This document shows positions 20,580 to 29,204 of a DNA stretch of 64,000 nt, one piece after another; position 1 is the first letter of the stretch; the number at the start of each line of letters is the position of its first letter. The translations under genes and the position numbers were made by a program. The notes beneath the pieces were generated by a model. The model was not told where the DNA came from. It searched no databases and saw only the letters and a program-made list of their open reading frames with translations. This DNA is from Mycobacterium colombiense CECT 3035 (lineage in GTDB: Bacteria > Actinomycetota > Actinomycetes > Mycobacteriales > Mycobacteriaceae): the NCBI RefSeq assembly GCF_002105755.1, contig NZ_CP020821.1, positions 1,178,001 through 1,242,000 on the forward strand. Reading direction: 5' to 3'.

Positions 20580-21797
20580 GTGGTGGATTATGGGGCGTTC
20601 CCACCGGAGTTCAATTCGGCGCGGATCTACTCGGGTCCGGGGTCGGGTTCGTTCGTGGCTGCGGCATCGGCGTGGAGCGCGCTGGCGGCCGAACTCAACT
20701 CGGCCGCGCTCAGCTACGACAACGTGATCACCGCGCTGAGCAGCGAGGAGTGGACCGGCACCGCGTCCGCGGCGATGGCCCAAGCGGCCGAACCGTACGT
20801 CACCTGGCTGACCACGACGGCCGCTCAGGCCGAGGAGGCGGCCACGCAGGCGCGTGCGGCCGCCTCGGCGTATGAGACCGCGCTGGCCTCGTCGGTGCCG
20901 CCCCCGCTGATCGCAGCCAACCGCACGCAATCGCAGCAGCTGCAGGCGACGAACGTGCTGGGACAGAACACCCCGCTGATCGCGCAGCTGGAGGCCCAGT
21001 ACGGCGAGTACTGGGCCCAGGATGCGGGCGCGATGTACAGCTACGCGGGCCAGGCGGCGTCGGCGACGAAGGTGACGCAGTTCCAGAAGGCGCCCGAGGT
21101 CACCAACCAGTCGGGCCAGGCCAACCAGGCCGCGGCGGTCACCAACGCGACGGCGAACTCGACGGCGACCAACACGTCGAAGACCCTGCAGTCGCTGGCG
21201 ACGCCCGCGTCGACCACGACCACAAGCGCGACAACGGCGACAACGGCCGCCACCAGCACGACGGATCCGTTGTCGGAGGTCTGGTTCCTGCTGACCGGCC
21301 AGACCAGCCTGCCCACCAACCTGGGAACCCTGGTCAACGGCTACAGCCCGTTCGCGGGTCTGTTCTACAACACCGAGGGTCTGCCGTACTTCAGTACCGG
21401 TATGGCCAACACCTTCACGCAGATCGCCAAATCGGTGGGTGCCATCGGTGGCGCCGCTCCGGCCGTGGCCAAGGCGCTTCCCGGCCTCGGCGGCCTGGGT
21501 GGCATGTTGGGCGGCGGCGCGGCCGCCGCCCACCCGGTCGCGGCCCTGGGCAGCGCGGCCTCCGTCGGTGGCAAGCTGTCGGTCCCGGTCGCCTGGTCGG
21601 GGGCCCCGGCCGCGCCGGCCCTCGGACATGCGATTCCGGTCAGCAGCATCTCCGCCGCGCCGGAGGCGGCCGGTGGACCCGGAAACCTGCTCGGCGGCAT
21701 GCCGCTCGCCGGCGCCGGTGCCGCCGGACACGGAGTCGCCGGTCCCAAGTACGGATTCCGGCCCACCGTCATGGCCCGTCCACCGTTTGCCGGCTGA
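20580..21797 (+). CDS. PPE family protein, PPE-SVP type (PPE26/27 duplicate)
   Basis: A 405-residue PPE protein starting with GTG-GTG (MVDYGAFPPEFNSARIYSG). The first GTG at 20580 matches the MVDYGAF start of the PPE27-like gene. SVP motif KLSVPVAW; end [15 protein letters not shown]. It is the intact counterpart of the broken gene at 17320 and is also close to PPE26. A long upstream open frame overlapping the previous PPE is a shadow. Predicted ESX-5 substrate. Confidence 0.92.
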   Translation: MVDYGAFPPEFNSARIYSGPGSGSFVAAASAWSALAAELNSAALSYDNVITALSSEEWTGTASAAMAQAAEPYVTWLTTTAAQAEEAATQARAAASAYETALASSVPPPLIAANRTQSQQLQATNVLGQNTPLIAQLEAQYGEYWAQDAGAMYSYAGQAASATKVTQFQKAPEVTNQSGQANQAAAVTNATANSTATNTSKTLQSLATPASTTTTSATTATTAATSTTDPLSEVWFLLTGQTSLPTNLGTLVNGYSPFAGLFYNTEGLPYFSTGMANTFTQIAKSVGAIGGAAPAVAKALPGLGGLGGMLGGGAAAAHPVAALGSAASVGGKLSVPVAWSGAPAAPALGHAIPVSSISAAPEAAGGPGNLLGGMPLAGAGAAGHGVAGPKYGFRPTVMARPPFAG

Positions 21798-22159
21798 GAT
21801 CGGCACGGGCCGGAAATGGACGAAAGGAGGTCCCCGCGACACACCACCGGGAATGGTCGACGCATTGATTCTCTGGGACGGGTTAATCGACGATCAGCTT
21901 TTTATGCCGCTCGACGCGGCCGCAACGACCCGGGCGCCGATTACCAGCAACTTTTTCGCCTGGGGGCTGGTACCGTTTGCTATGACCGCCCCGCAAGGGG
22001 CAGCGGTCGAGGTCAGGCGCTGTTACTGTGTCGTTACCAAAAGTGAATTCGCAGTACCGCTAAGTGAACAATTGCAAACACCGGGCTTCCGCAGCGACTG
22101 GGGAGGCCCCAGTCATCTAGTCTCGCAGAGTCGGGGATTGAACTAGGAGGGAAAACAAT
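21798..22159. other. Promoter/leader region of PE19
   Basis: 362 bp with no gene seen. It is less GC-rich than its surroundings, especially 22020-22160, and contains the paired TGAAY sites listed separately. It ends in a strong AGGAGGG ribosome site (22146-22152) before PE19. In M. tuberculosis the pe19 upstream region is a known RegX3-controlled promoter for ESX-5 genes. Confidence 0.55.
22043..22069. promoter_or_regulatory. Paired GTGAAY sites, 21 bp apart, upstream of PE19
   Basis: GTGAAT (22043-22048) and GTGAAC (22064-22069) are spaced by exactly 21 bp, the same period as the four-site array before PPE25. Read on the minus strand they are ATTCAC and GTTCAC, PHO-box-like half-sites. The position, about 90-115 bp before PE19, suits a RegX3 site. 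Inferred from pattern and from the known regulation of pe19 in M. tuberculosis. Confidence 0.45.
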
Positions 22160-22459
22160 ATGTCGTTCGTGACCACACAGCCGGAGGCTTTGGCCGCGGC
22201 GGCCGGGAATCTGCAGGCTATCGGGTCGACCTTGAGCGCCCAGAACGCAGCCGCTGCAGCCCCAACGACGGGGGTGGTACCCGCCGCTGCCGACGAGGTG
22301 TCGGCTTTGACCGCGGCTCAGTTCGCCGCGCACGCGCAGATGTACCAAGCGGTGAGCGCCCAGGCCGCCGCGATCCACGAGATGTTCGTGAACACCCTGT
22401 CCACCAGCTCCGGTTCGTACGCCGCGACCGAAGCGGCCAACGCCGCCGCCGCCCTGTAG
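22160..22459 (+). CDS. PE19: PE family protein (PE19)
   Basis: A 99-residue PE protein starting MSFVTTQPEALAAAAGNLQ and ending in [14 protein letters not shown]. The ATG at 22160 follows AGGAGGGAAAAC. It lies directly upstream of the esxM-esxN pair, as Rv1791 does. The protein is a helical hairpin partner of PPE proteins and carries the YxxxD/E secretion signal. PE19 is tied to envelope permeability and phosphate uptake in M. tuberculosis. Confidence 0.95.
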   Translation: MSFVTTQPEALAAAAGNLQAIGSTLSAQNAAAAAPTTGVVPAAADEVSALTAAQFAAHAQMYQAVSAQAAAIHEMFVNTLSTSSGSYAATEAANAAAAL

Positions 22460-22733
22460 CTCGGACGGGCGGTTCGGGGGCTTGGGACAGGTCGTCGCCG
22501 AAGTGGGTTCCAACGTCATAGCGTCCCGCAACGCAACACGCACTCCGTCAACTCAAACGCCGCGGTTCGGGTTTGACGTCCGTCTCACCGTGACAGCACC
22601 CGGTGGCCGCCGGTTGACGGGAAGGGGGGGTCATTTCTATTCATTCGGCTCGGCGGTTGCGTAACGCGTAAACGATCCGGCCACCGTCTTCACCACATCA
22701 CCCAGTAACCACGTAGCAAGGAGAACAGCCGAC

Positions 22734-23030
22734 ATGGCAACACGTTTTATGACCGACCCGCACGAGATGCGGGCGATGGCGGGCCGCTTCGAGGTGCACG
22801 CCCAGACCGTTGAGGACGAGGCTCGCAAGATGTGGGCGTCGTCGATGAACATCGCCGGCTCGGGCTGGAGCGGTCAGGCCCAGGCCACCTCGTACGACAC
22901 CATGGGTCAGGTCAACCAGGCCTTCCGCAACATCGTCAACATGCTCCACGGGGTGCGCGACGGGCTGATCCGCGACGCGAACAACTACGAGCAGCAAGAG
23001 CAGGCCTCGCAGCAAATCCTCGGCAGCTAG
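22734..23030 (+). CDS. esxM: WXG100 protein EsxM (ESX-5 substrate)
   Basis: 98 residues, an Esx/CFP-10-like protein (QILSS subfamily) with the WSG turn (SGWSGQAQ) of the WxG motif and the C-terminal YEQQE secretion signal. The ATG at 22734 follows AAGGAGAAC. It forms a helical-hairpin heterodimer with EsxN encoded 51 bp downstream. It is complete, whereas some M. tuberculosis esxM alleles are truncated. Confidence 0.95.
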   Translation: MATRFMTDPHEMRAMAGRFEVHAQTVEDEARKMWASSMNIAGSGWSGQAQATSYDTMGQVNQAFRNIVNMLHGVRDGLIRDANNYEQQEQASQQILGS

Positions 23031-23081
23031 CGCTGAAAACCGCAGCTGCGTAACATTCCAAGACATTAGGAGAACACCGTT

Positions 23082-23366
23082 ATGAGCATTAACTACCAGT
23101 TCGGCGATGTAGACGCCCACGGTGCGTTGATCCGCGCCCAGGCCGCGTCCTTGGAGGCCGAGCACCAGGCCATCGTTCGCGATGTGCTTGCTGCCGGCGA
23201 CTTCTGGGGCGGTGCGGGTTCGGTGGCATGCCAGGAGTTCATCACCCAGTTGGGTCGCAACTTCCAGGTCATCTACGAGCAGGCCAACTCCCACGGACAG
23301 AAGGTCCAGTCCGCGGGCAGCAACATGGCCAGCACCGACAGCGCCGTTGGGTCCTCCTGGGCCTAA
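23082..23366 (+). CDS. esxN: WXG100 protein EsxN (ESX-5 substrate)
   Basis: 94 residues, the ESAT-6-like partner of EsxM (Mtb9.9 subfamily), with FWGG as the WxG turn. The ATG at 23082 follows TTAGGAGAAC. Secreted with EsxM through ESX-5. A degraded copy of this gene lies at 35034-35285. Confidence 0.95.
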   Translation: MSINYQFGDVDAHGALIRAQAASLEAEHQAIVRDVLAAGDFWGGAGSVACQEFITQLGRNFQVIYEQANSHGQKVQSAGSNMASTDSAVGSSWA

Positions 23367-23380
23367 CCCGCAACTTCAGG

Positions 23381-23415
23381 CGCGGCAGCACACCACCCGT
23401 CGGTGTGCTGCCGCG
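23381..23415 (+). terminator. Strong hairpin separating esxMN from espG5
   Basis: A perfect 14-bp stem, CGCGGCAGCACACC (23381-23394) against GGTGTGCTGCCGCG (23402-23415), with a 7-nt loop, 14 bp after the esxN stop. It should terminate or partly block transcription, or protect the 3' end of the esxMN message, so substrates can be made in excess over the machine. Confidence 0.7.
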
Positions 23416-23471
23416 TCCTGCGGTTACCGTGCAGTTTGGCTTGAGGTAACTAGGGACCAATTGGGGATTTG

Positions 23472-24374
23472 ATGGACCAACAGAGCACCCGCACCGACAT
23501 CACTGTCAACGTCGACGGCTTCTGGATGCTCCAGGCGTTGCTGGACATCCGGCACGTCGCGCCGGAGTTGCGGTGCCGGCCATATGTGTCGACCGACTCG
23601 AGCGACTGGCTCAACGAGCATCCCGGAATGGCGGTGATGCGCGAGCAGGGCATAGTCGAGAACGACCAGGTGAACGAGCATGTGGCCGCGCGTATGAAAG
23701 TGCTCGCCGCGCCCGACCTCGAAGTTGTCGCCCTGTTGTCCCGAGGCAAGCTCGCCTACGGCGTCCTCGATGACGAAAACCAGCCGCCCGGCTCCCGAGA
23801 CATCCCCGACAACGAGTTTCGGGTGGTCCTGGCCCGGCGCGGTCAGCACTGGGTGTCGGCGGTCCGGGTCGGTGGCGAGATCACCGTCGACGACGTCGCC
23901 GTCGCGGACAGCGCCTCGATCGCTTCCCTGGTGATCGACGCGCTGGAGTCCATCCACCACGCCGAGCCCGCGGCGATCAACGCCGTCAACGTGCCGCTGG
24001 AGGAGATGCTGGAAGCGACGAAGTCCTGGCAGGAGTCGGGCTTCAACGTGTTCTCCGGGGGCGACCTGCGCCGGATGGGCATCAGCGCCGCGACGGTGGC
24101 CGCGCTGGGTCAGGCGCTGTCCGACCCGGCCGCCGAGGTTGCGGTGTACGCCCGCCAGTACCAGGACGACGCGAAGGGCCCGAGCGCGTCGGTGCTGTCA
24201 CTCAAGGACGGCTCCGGCGGCCGCATCGCGCTCTACCAGCAGGCCCGCACCGCGGGCTCGGGGGAGGCGTGGCTGGCCATCTGCCCGGCCACCCCGCAAC
24301 TCGTGCAGGTGGGCGTCAAGACGGTGCTGGACACGCTTCCCTATGGCGAGTGGAAAACGCACAGCAGGGTCTGA
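23472..24374 (+). CDS. espG5: ESX-5 PE/PPE-specific chaperone EspG5
   Basis: A 300-residue cytosolic EspG-family protein that binds the tip of PE-PPE dimers and delivers them to the ESX-5 membrane complex. The start is ATG 23472 (MDQQSTRTDITVNVDGFWMLQ split after the start), preferred over an in-frame TTG three bases earlier; the resulting length equals the usual 300. Recognisable segments are FWMLQALLDIRHVAPELRCRP near the N-terminus and ALYQQARTAGSGEAW at the C-terminal end. Orthologue of Rv1794. Confidence 0.94.
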   Translation: MDQQSTRTDITVNVDGFWMLQALLDIRHVAPELRCRPYVSTDSSDWLNEHPGMAVMREQGIVENDQVNEHVAARMKVLAAPDLEVVALLSRGKLAYGVLDDENQPPGSRDIPDNEFRVVLARRGQHWVSAVRVGGEITVDDVAVADSASIASLVIDALESIHHAEPAAINAVNVPLEEMLEATKSWQESGFNVFSGGDLRRMGISAATVAALGQALSDPAAEVAVYARQYQDDAKGPSASVLSLKDGSGGRIALYQQARTAGSGEAWLAICPATPQLVQVGVKTVLDTLPYGEWKTHSRV

Positions 24375-24641
24375 CATTCGCGCGAAACACAGAGTTCACC
24401 AATGTCTTTGCACTCAACATGCGGTTGAGCTGCGAACACGGCATACTTCTCTCAAGGCATCAGCAAATCTCAAACCGGTGTCAACGACAACTCTTAATCG
24501 CAAGGCGAGGCAGATGGAATTCCAATTAGTCGGAATGCACTTTGCGGGGGGCCGCAGCACCTCGACGAGTACACCGGCGCACGCCCGCGCGCGACTGGCG
24601 GCACGGGCTCACACATTCATCACGATAGGGAGTGCAGGGCG

Positions 24642-26153
24642 ATGACTGCGGTAGTTGAAGTACCACAGCCTGACGTAGAGGGAATCTCGCAGCCTCAGGC
24701 AGTCGTCGTCGGCGTGATGGCCGGCGCGGGTGTCCAGATCGGTGTCCTGCTGGACTCCAACGCCCCCGTCTCGGTGATGACCGAACCGTTGCTGAAGGTG
24801 GTCAACAGCCGGCTGCGCGAGCTCGGCGAGACCCCGCTGGAGGCGTCCGGCCGGGGCCGCTGGGCGCTGTGCCTGGTGGACGGCTCGCCGCTGCGGGCCA
24901 CCCAGTCGCTGAGCGAGCAGGACGTCTACGACGGCGACCGGTTGTGGATCCGGTTCATCCCGGACACCGAGCACCGCTCGCAGGTCATCGAGCACATCTC
25001 CACCGCCGTCGCGGCGGACCTCAGCAAGCGCTTCGCCGCCATCGATCCCGTCATCGCGGTGCAGGTCGGTGCGACGATGGTCGCCGTCGGCGTGACGACC
25101 GCGGCCGGCCTGCTCGGCTGGTGGCGGTGGCACCACAACTCGTGGCTCCCGACGGTCTACGCGGGCGTGATCGGCGCCGTGGCGCTGGGCGTCGCGCTGC
25201 TGCTGTTGATGCGGGCTCACACCCAGCAGGAACGGCGTGTCGCCGACACCATGCTGCTGAGCAGCCTCGTACCGATCGCGATCGCGGCGGCGTCGGCACC
25301 GCCCGGCGGCGTCGGATCACCGCACGCGGTGCTGGGTTTCGGAGTCCTCACCATCGCGGCGATCCTGGCCCTGCGGTTCACCGGTCGCCGACTGGCGATC
25401 TACACCGCCATGGTCACCGTCAGCCTGATCGCGGCGGTGGCCGCGCTCGCGCGCATGGTCGCCATGACGAGCGCCGTCACGCTGTTCACCTGCGTCGTGC
25501 TGGTGTCGGTCATGGTGTATCAGAGCGCGCCGGCGATCTCGCGGCGGCTGGCCGGCATCCGGCTTCCCGTCTTCCCGTCGGCGACCAGCCGGTGGGTGTT
25601 CGAGGCCCGGCCGGACCTGCCGACCACGGTGGTGCGTTCCGACGGTGGCCCGCCGGTCCTGGAGGGGCCCGCCTCGGTCCGCGACGTGCTGACCCAGGCC
25701 GAGCGCGCCCGCTCGTTCCTGTCGGGTTTGCTGATCGGGCTCGGCGTGCTGATGATCGTCTCCCTGACGGCGCTGTCGGATCCGCACACCGGGCAGCGCT
25801 GGCTGCCGCTGCTGCTGGCCGGCTTCAGCGCGGGATTCCTGATGCTGCGCGGCCGCTCCTACGTCGACCGCTGGCAGGCCATCACCCTGGCCGGGACCGC
25901 GGTGCTGATCGTCGGTGCGGTGGTGCTGCGCTACGCGCTGGTGCTGCAGTCGCCGCTCGCCGTCTCGATCAGCGCGGCGATCCTGGTTCTGCTGCCCGCG
26001 GCGGGACTGACATCGGCGGCCGTGGTGCCGAACACGGTCTACAGCCCGCTATTCCGCAAATTCGTGGAATGGATTGAATACCTCTGCCTGATGCCAATTT
26101 TCCCGCTGGCATTGTGGTTGATGAATGTCTATGCAGCAATCCGTTACCGCTAA
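24642..26153 (+). CDS. eccD5: ESX-5 membrane channel component EccD5
   Basis: 503 residues. A ubiquitin-like N-terminal domain (about residues 20-105, VVVGVMAGAGVQIGVLLDSN region) is followed by eleven predicted transmembrane helices up to the C-terminus, the standard EccD plan. EccD dimers line the ESX-5 channel. The ATG at 24642 follows ATAGGGAGTGCAGGGC. The last 29 bp overlap mycP5, so the two are coupled. The 267 bp upstream show no gene. Confidence 0.95.
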   Translation: MTAVVEVPQPDVEGISQPQAVVVGVMAGAGVQIGVLLDSNAPVSVMTEPLLKVVNSRLRELGETPLEASGRGRWALCLVDGSPLRATQSLSEQDVYDGDRLWIRFIPDTEHRSQVIEHISTAVAADLSKRFAAIDPVIAVQVGATMVAVGVTTAAGLLGWWRWHHNSWLPTVYAGVIGAVALGVALLLLMRAHTQQERRVADTMLLSSLVPIAIAAASAPPGGVGSPHAVLGFGVLTIAAILALRFTGRRLAIYTAMVTVSLIAAVAALARMVAMTSAVTLFTCVVLVSVMVYQSAPAISRRLAGIRLPVFPSATSRWVFEARPDLPTTVVRSDGGPPVLEGPASVRDVLTQAERARSFLSGLLIGLGVLMIVSLTALSDPHTGQRWLPLLLAGFSAGFLMLRGRSYVDRWQAITLAGTAVLIVGAVVLRYALVLQSPLAVSISAAILVLLPAAGLTSAAVVPNTVYSPLFRKFVEWIEYLCLMPIFPLALWLMNVYAAIRYR

Positions 26154-27980
26154 CGGCAAGGTGTGGCGTGGTCGCGCGGCCGCCGCGACCCTCGCCGCCA
26201 CCCTGCTTACGTCGGGCGCCCTAGCCGGCTTGCCGCCCGCGTACGCGATCTCACCCCCGACAATCGACGCCGGCGCGGTCCCGCCGGACGGTCCGCCGGG
26301 ACCGGGGGCGCCGATGAAGCAGAACTCGTACTGCACCGAGGTCGGTGTGCTGCCCGGGACGGACTTCCGGCTGCAACCCAAATACATGGACATGCTGAAC
26401 CTGCAGGAGGCGTGGCAGTTCGGTCGGGGAGCCGGCGTGAAGGTGGCCGTCATCGACACCGGCGTGACGCCGCACCCCAGGTTTCCGCACCTGATTCCCG
26501 GCGGTGACTACATCATGTCGGGCGACGGCCTGTCCGACTGCGACGCGCACGGCACTATCGTCGCGTCGATGATCGGTGCGGCGTCGGCCAACGGCGCCGG
26601 CGTGCCGCCGGCCGCACCCCGCAAGCCGGTCACCATCCCCACCACCGAGCCACCGCCGAAAGCGCCACCGCCGCAGACGGTGACGCTGTCACCGCTGCCT
26701 CAAACCGTGACGATGGTCCCGCCGCCACCGCAGTCTCAGGAACAGGCGCCGCCTGGACCTTTTGGCGCGCCGCCACCGCAACCGGCGGCTCCGCAGCCCG
26801 CGGGCCCGCCCCCGGGACCGCCGCAGGCGGGCCAGGGCCCCAATGGGCAAGCACCGGCGTCCAGTCAGGGCGGCGGCACGGTGACCATCCCCGGCTACGC
26901 CGGTGGCGGGCACGTCGCGAAGGTCGACAACCTGCGCGGCCCGCGCCCGCTCGACCCGCCGCCACCACCCCGCCGCCCCCGCCGCCGAAGGCCGGTCCGG
27001 ACGCGTTCAGCGGCGTGGCCCCGGACGTGGACATCATCGCGATCCGGCAGTCCAGCCAGGCCTTCGGCCTCAAGGACGCCTATACCGGTGACGAGGATCC
27101 GCAGACGTCGGCGAAGATCGACAGCGTCCAGACGATGGCGCGGGCGATCGTGCACGCCGCCAACATGGGCGCCCAGGTCATCAACATCTCCGATGTGACC
27201 TGTATGAGCGCGCGCAACATCATCGACCAGCGGTCGCTGGGCGCGGCGGTGCGCTACGCGGCGGTGGACAAGAACGCCGTCATCGTGGCCGCCGCCGGCG
27301 ACACCAGCAAGAAGGACTGCAAGCAGAACCCGCCCCATGATCCGTTGCAGCCCAACGATCCTCGCAACTGGAACGCTGTCACCACCGTCGTGACGCCGTC
27401 CTGGTTCAGCGACTACGTCCTGACGGTCGGCGCGGTCGACACCGAAGGCCGCCCGCTGAGCCAGGGCAACCAAGGCCAGGCGTCGACGAGCGTGGCCGGG
27501 CCGTGGGTCGGGATCGCCGCCCCCGGAACCGACGTCATCGGGCTGTCGCCCCGCGACGACGGCCTGATCAACGCGATCGACGGACCCGACAACACGCTGC
27601 TGGTTCCGTCCGGCACCAGCTTCTCGGCGGCGATCGTGTCCGGCGTCGCGGCGCTCGTGCGGGCCAAGTTCCCGCAACTGTCGGCGTACCAGGTGATCAA
27701 CCGGTTGACCCGGACCGCCCGGGCGCCGGCGCGCGGCGTGGACAACCAGGTCGGCCACGGCGTCGTCGACCCCGTTGCGGCCCTGACCTGGGATGTACCC
27801 GACGGTCCGGTGAAGCCGCCGCAGCAACTGTCGGCACCGCTGAACATTCCGAAACCCGTCCCGCACCGCGATATGGTGCCAGTGTGGGTGGCCGCCGGCG
27901 GCTTGCTCGGGGCGCTGCTCATCGGCGGCGGAGTGTTCGGTACGGCGATGCTGATGAAGCGATCGCGGAAACAGCAATAG
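26125..27980 (+). pseudogene. mycP5: ESX-5 mycosin protease MycP5, frameshifted as written
   Basis: A subtilisin-like, membrane-anchored protease needed for ESX-5 stability. The N-terminal frame has a signal peptide (to about residue 41), catalytic Asp111 (VAVIDTG) and His142 (DAHGT), then a Pro-rich loop. Near 26969 the frame is lost. The rest (DAFSGVAPDVDIIAIRQSS..., catalytic Ser in GTSFSAAI, a C-terminal membrane helix and the RSRKQQ tail) continues in another frame to the TAG at 27978. One added C in the CCCC of the proline-codon run rejoins both parts into about 618 residues with a continuous poly-proline tract. A base-calling error is likelier than real loss, because the catalytic triad is intact on both sides. 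Confidence 0.93.
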
Positions 27981-27996
27981 GGGCGGAGCACCTTTC

Positions 27997-29204
27997 ATGA
28001 AGCGTCAGCGCAGGTTTGGGTTGTCATTGTCGTGGCCGCGACTGACCACCGTGTTCGTGGTCGATGTCGTGATCATGGTGGTGGCCAGCCACTGCCCCGA
28101 GTCCTGGCAGGGCACGTATCGCATCGCGTTCTGGGTGGGTGTCGGCCTGGCCGTGCTGGTGACGCTGCTGTCGCTGGTCACCTACCACGGCCTCACCGTG
28201 ACGTCGGGGCTGGCCACCTGGCTGTGGGATTGGTCCGCCGATCCGGGCTCCGCGCTTTCCGCGGGCTGCACCCCGGCCCTGGACTACCAGCGCAAGTACG
28301 GGCGCGACAAAGTCGGCGTGCGCCAGCACGAGGGCCAGCTGGTCACCGTGATCGCCATCAACGGCGGCGACGACGACTCCGCCTCGCGCCTCCGTCACCG
28401 CAATTCGCCTCCCACCCTGCTGGTTTCGGCGGTCGCGTCGGGCCTGCGCCAGTTCGACGTCCACCTCGATGACGTCGACATCGTGGCGGTGAAGGTCCGC
28501 CGCGGCGGACCCGAAGCCAAGGCCGCCGAGTTGTCCAAGCTGGACGACTTCGGCCCGGAAGAGTGGGAGGTGGCCAACGGCGAGCCGACCTCCTACATTC
28601 GCCGCACCTGGCTGGTGTTGCGGATGAACCCGCAGCGCAACGTCGCCGCCGTCGCGGCCCGCGATTCGCTGGCGTCGACGCTGGTGGCCGCCACCGAGCG
28701 GCTGGCTCAGGATCTCGACGGGCTGACCTGCGCGGCCCGGCCGCTGACCGCCGAGGAGCTGGCCGAAGTCGATCGTGCGGTCCTGGCCGATCTGGAACCG
28801 ACCTGGAGCCGTCCCGGCTGGCGTCGCCTCAAGCACTTCAACGGGTTCGTCACCAGCCTGTGGTTGTCCCCGTCCGACATCACCACCGACAAGCTGGATG
28901 AGCTGTGGGAGGACGAGACCGTCGCAACGGTGCTGACCATCCGCCTCACCTCGCGCGGCGGCCGGCCGCAGGTCTCGGCCTGGGTGCGGTATCACACGGA
29001 AAAGCGGTTGCGCAGAAACGTCTCGTCGGGCCTCAACCGTCTCACCGGACGCCAGCTGGCCGCGGTGCGAGCCAGCCTGCCCGCCCCGACGGCGCGCCCC
29101 TGCTGGTCGTGCCGAGCCGGCCGTTGCGCGCCGACGATGACGACCTGGCGTTATCCGTCGACCAACCGCGAGGGAGCTCGGCGGGCGTAGCTGTAGCGCA
29201 ATGA
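27997..29204 (+). CDS. eccE5: ESX-5 membrane component EccE5 (C-terminus frameshifted as written)
   Basis: The peripheral ESX-5 membrane subunit, with two N-terminal transmembrane helices (about residues 12-60) and a soluble domain. As written the frame ends at 29190 (397 residues) with an aberrant Cys/Arg-rich tail after LPAPTARP. Adding one C to the CCCC near 29097-29100 restores a tail [19 protein letters not shown]... that ends at TGA 29202-29204 and overlaps the eccA5 ATG as ATGA (402 residues). That coupling strongly suggests the restored frame is the true one. Coordinates given are for the restored gene. Confidence 0.9.

Noticed and set aside
24513..24641. Short frame (MEFQLVGMHF) ahead of eccD5
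   Set aside because: No ribosome site of note and no recognisable features; it probably belongs to the untranslated leader.
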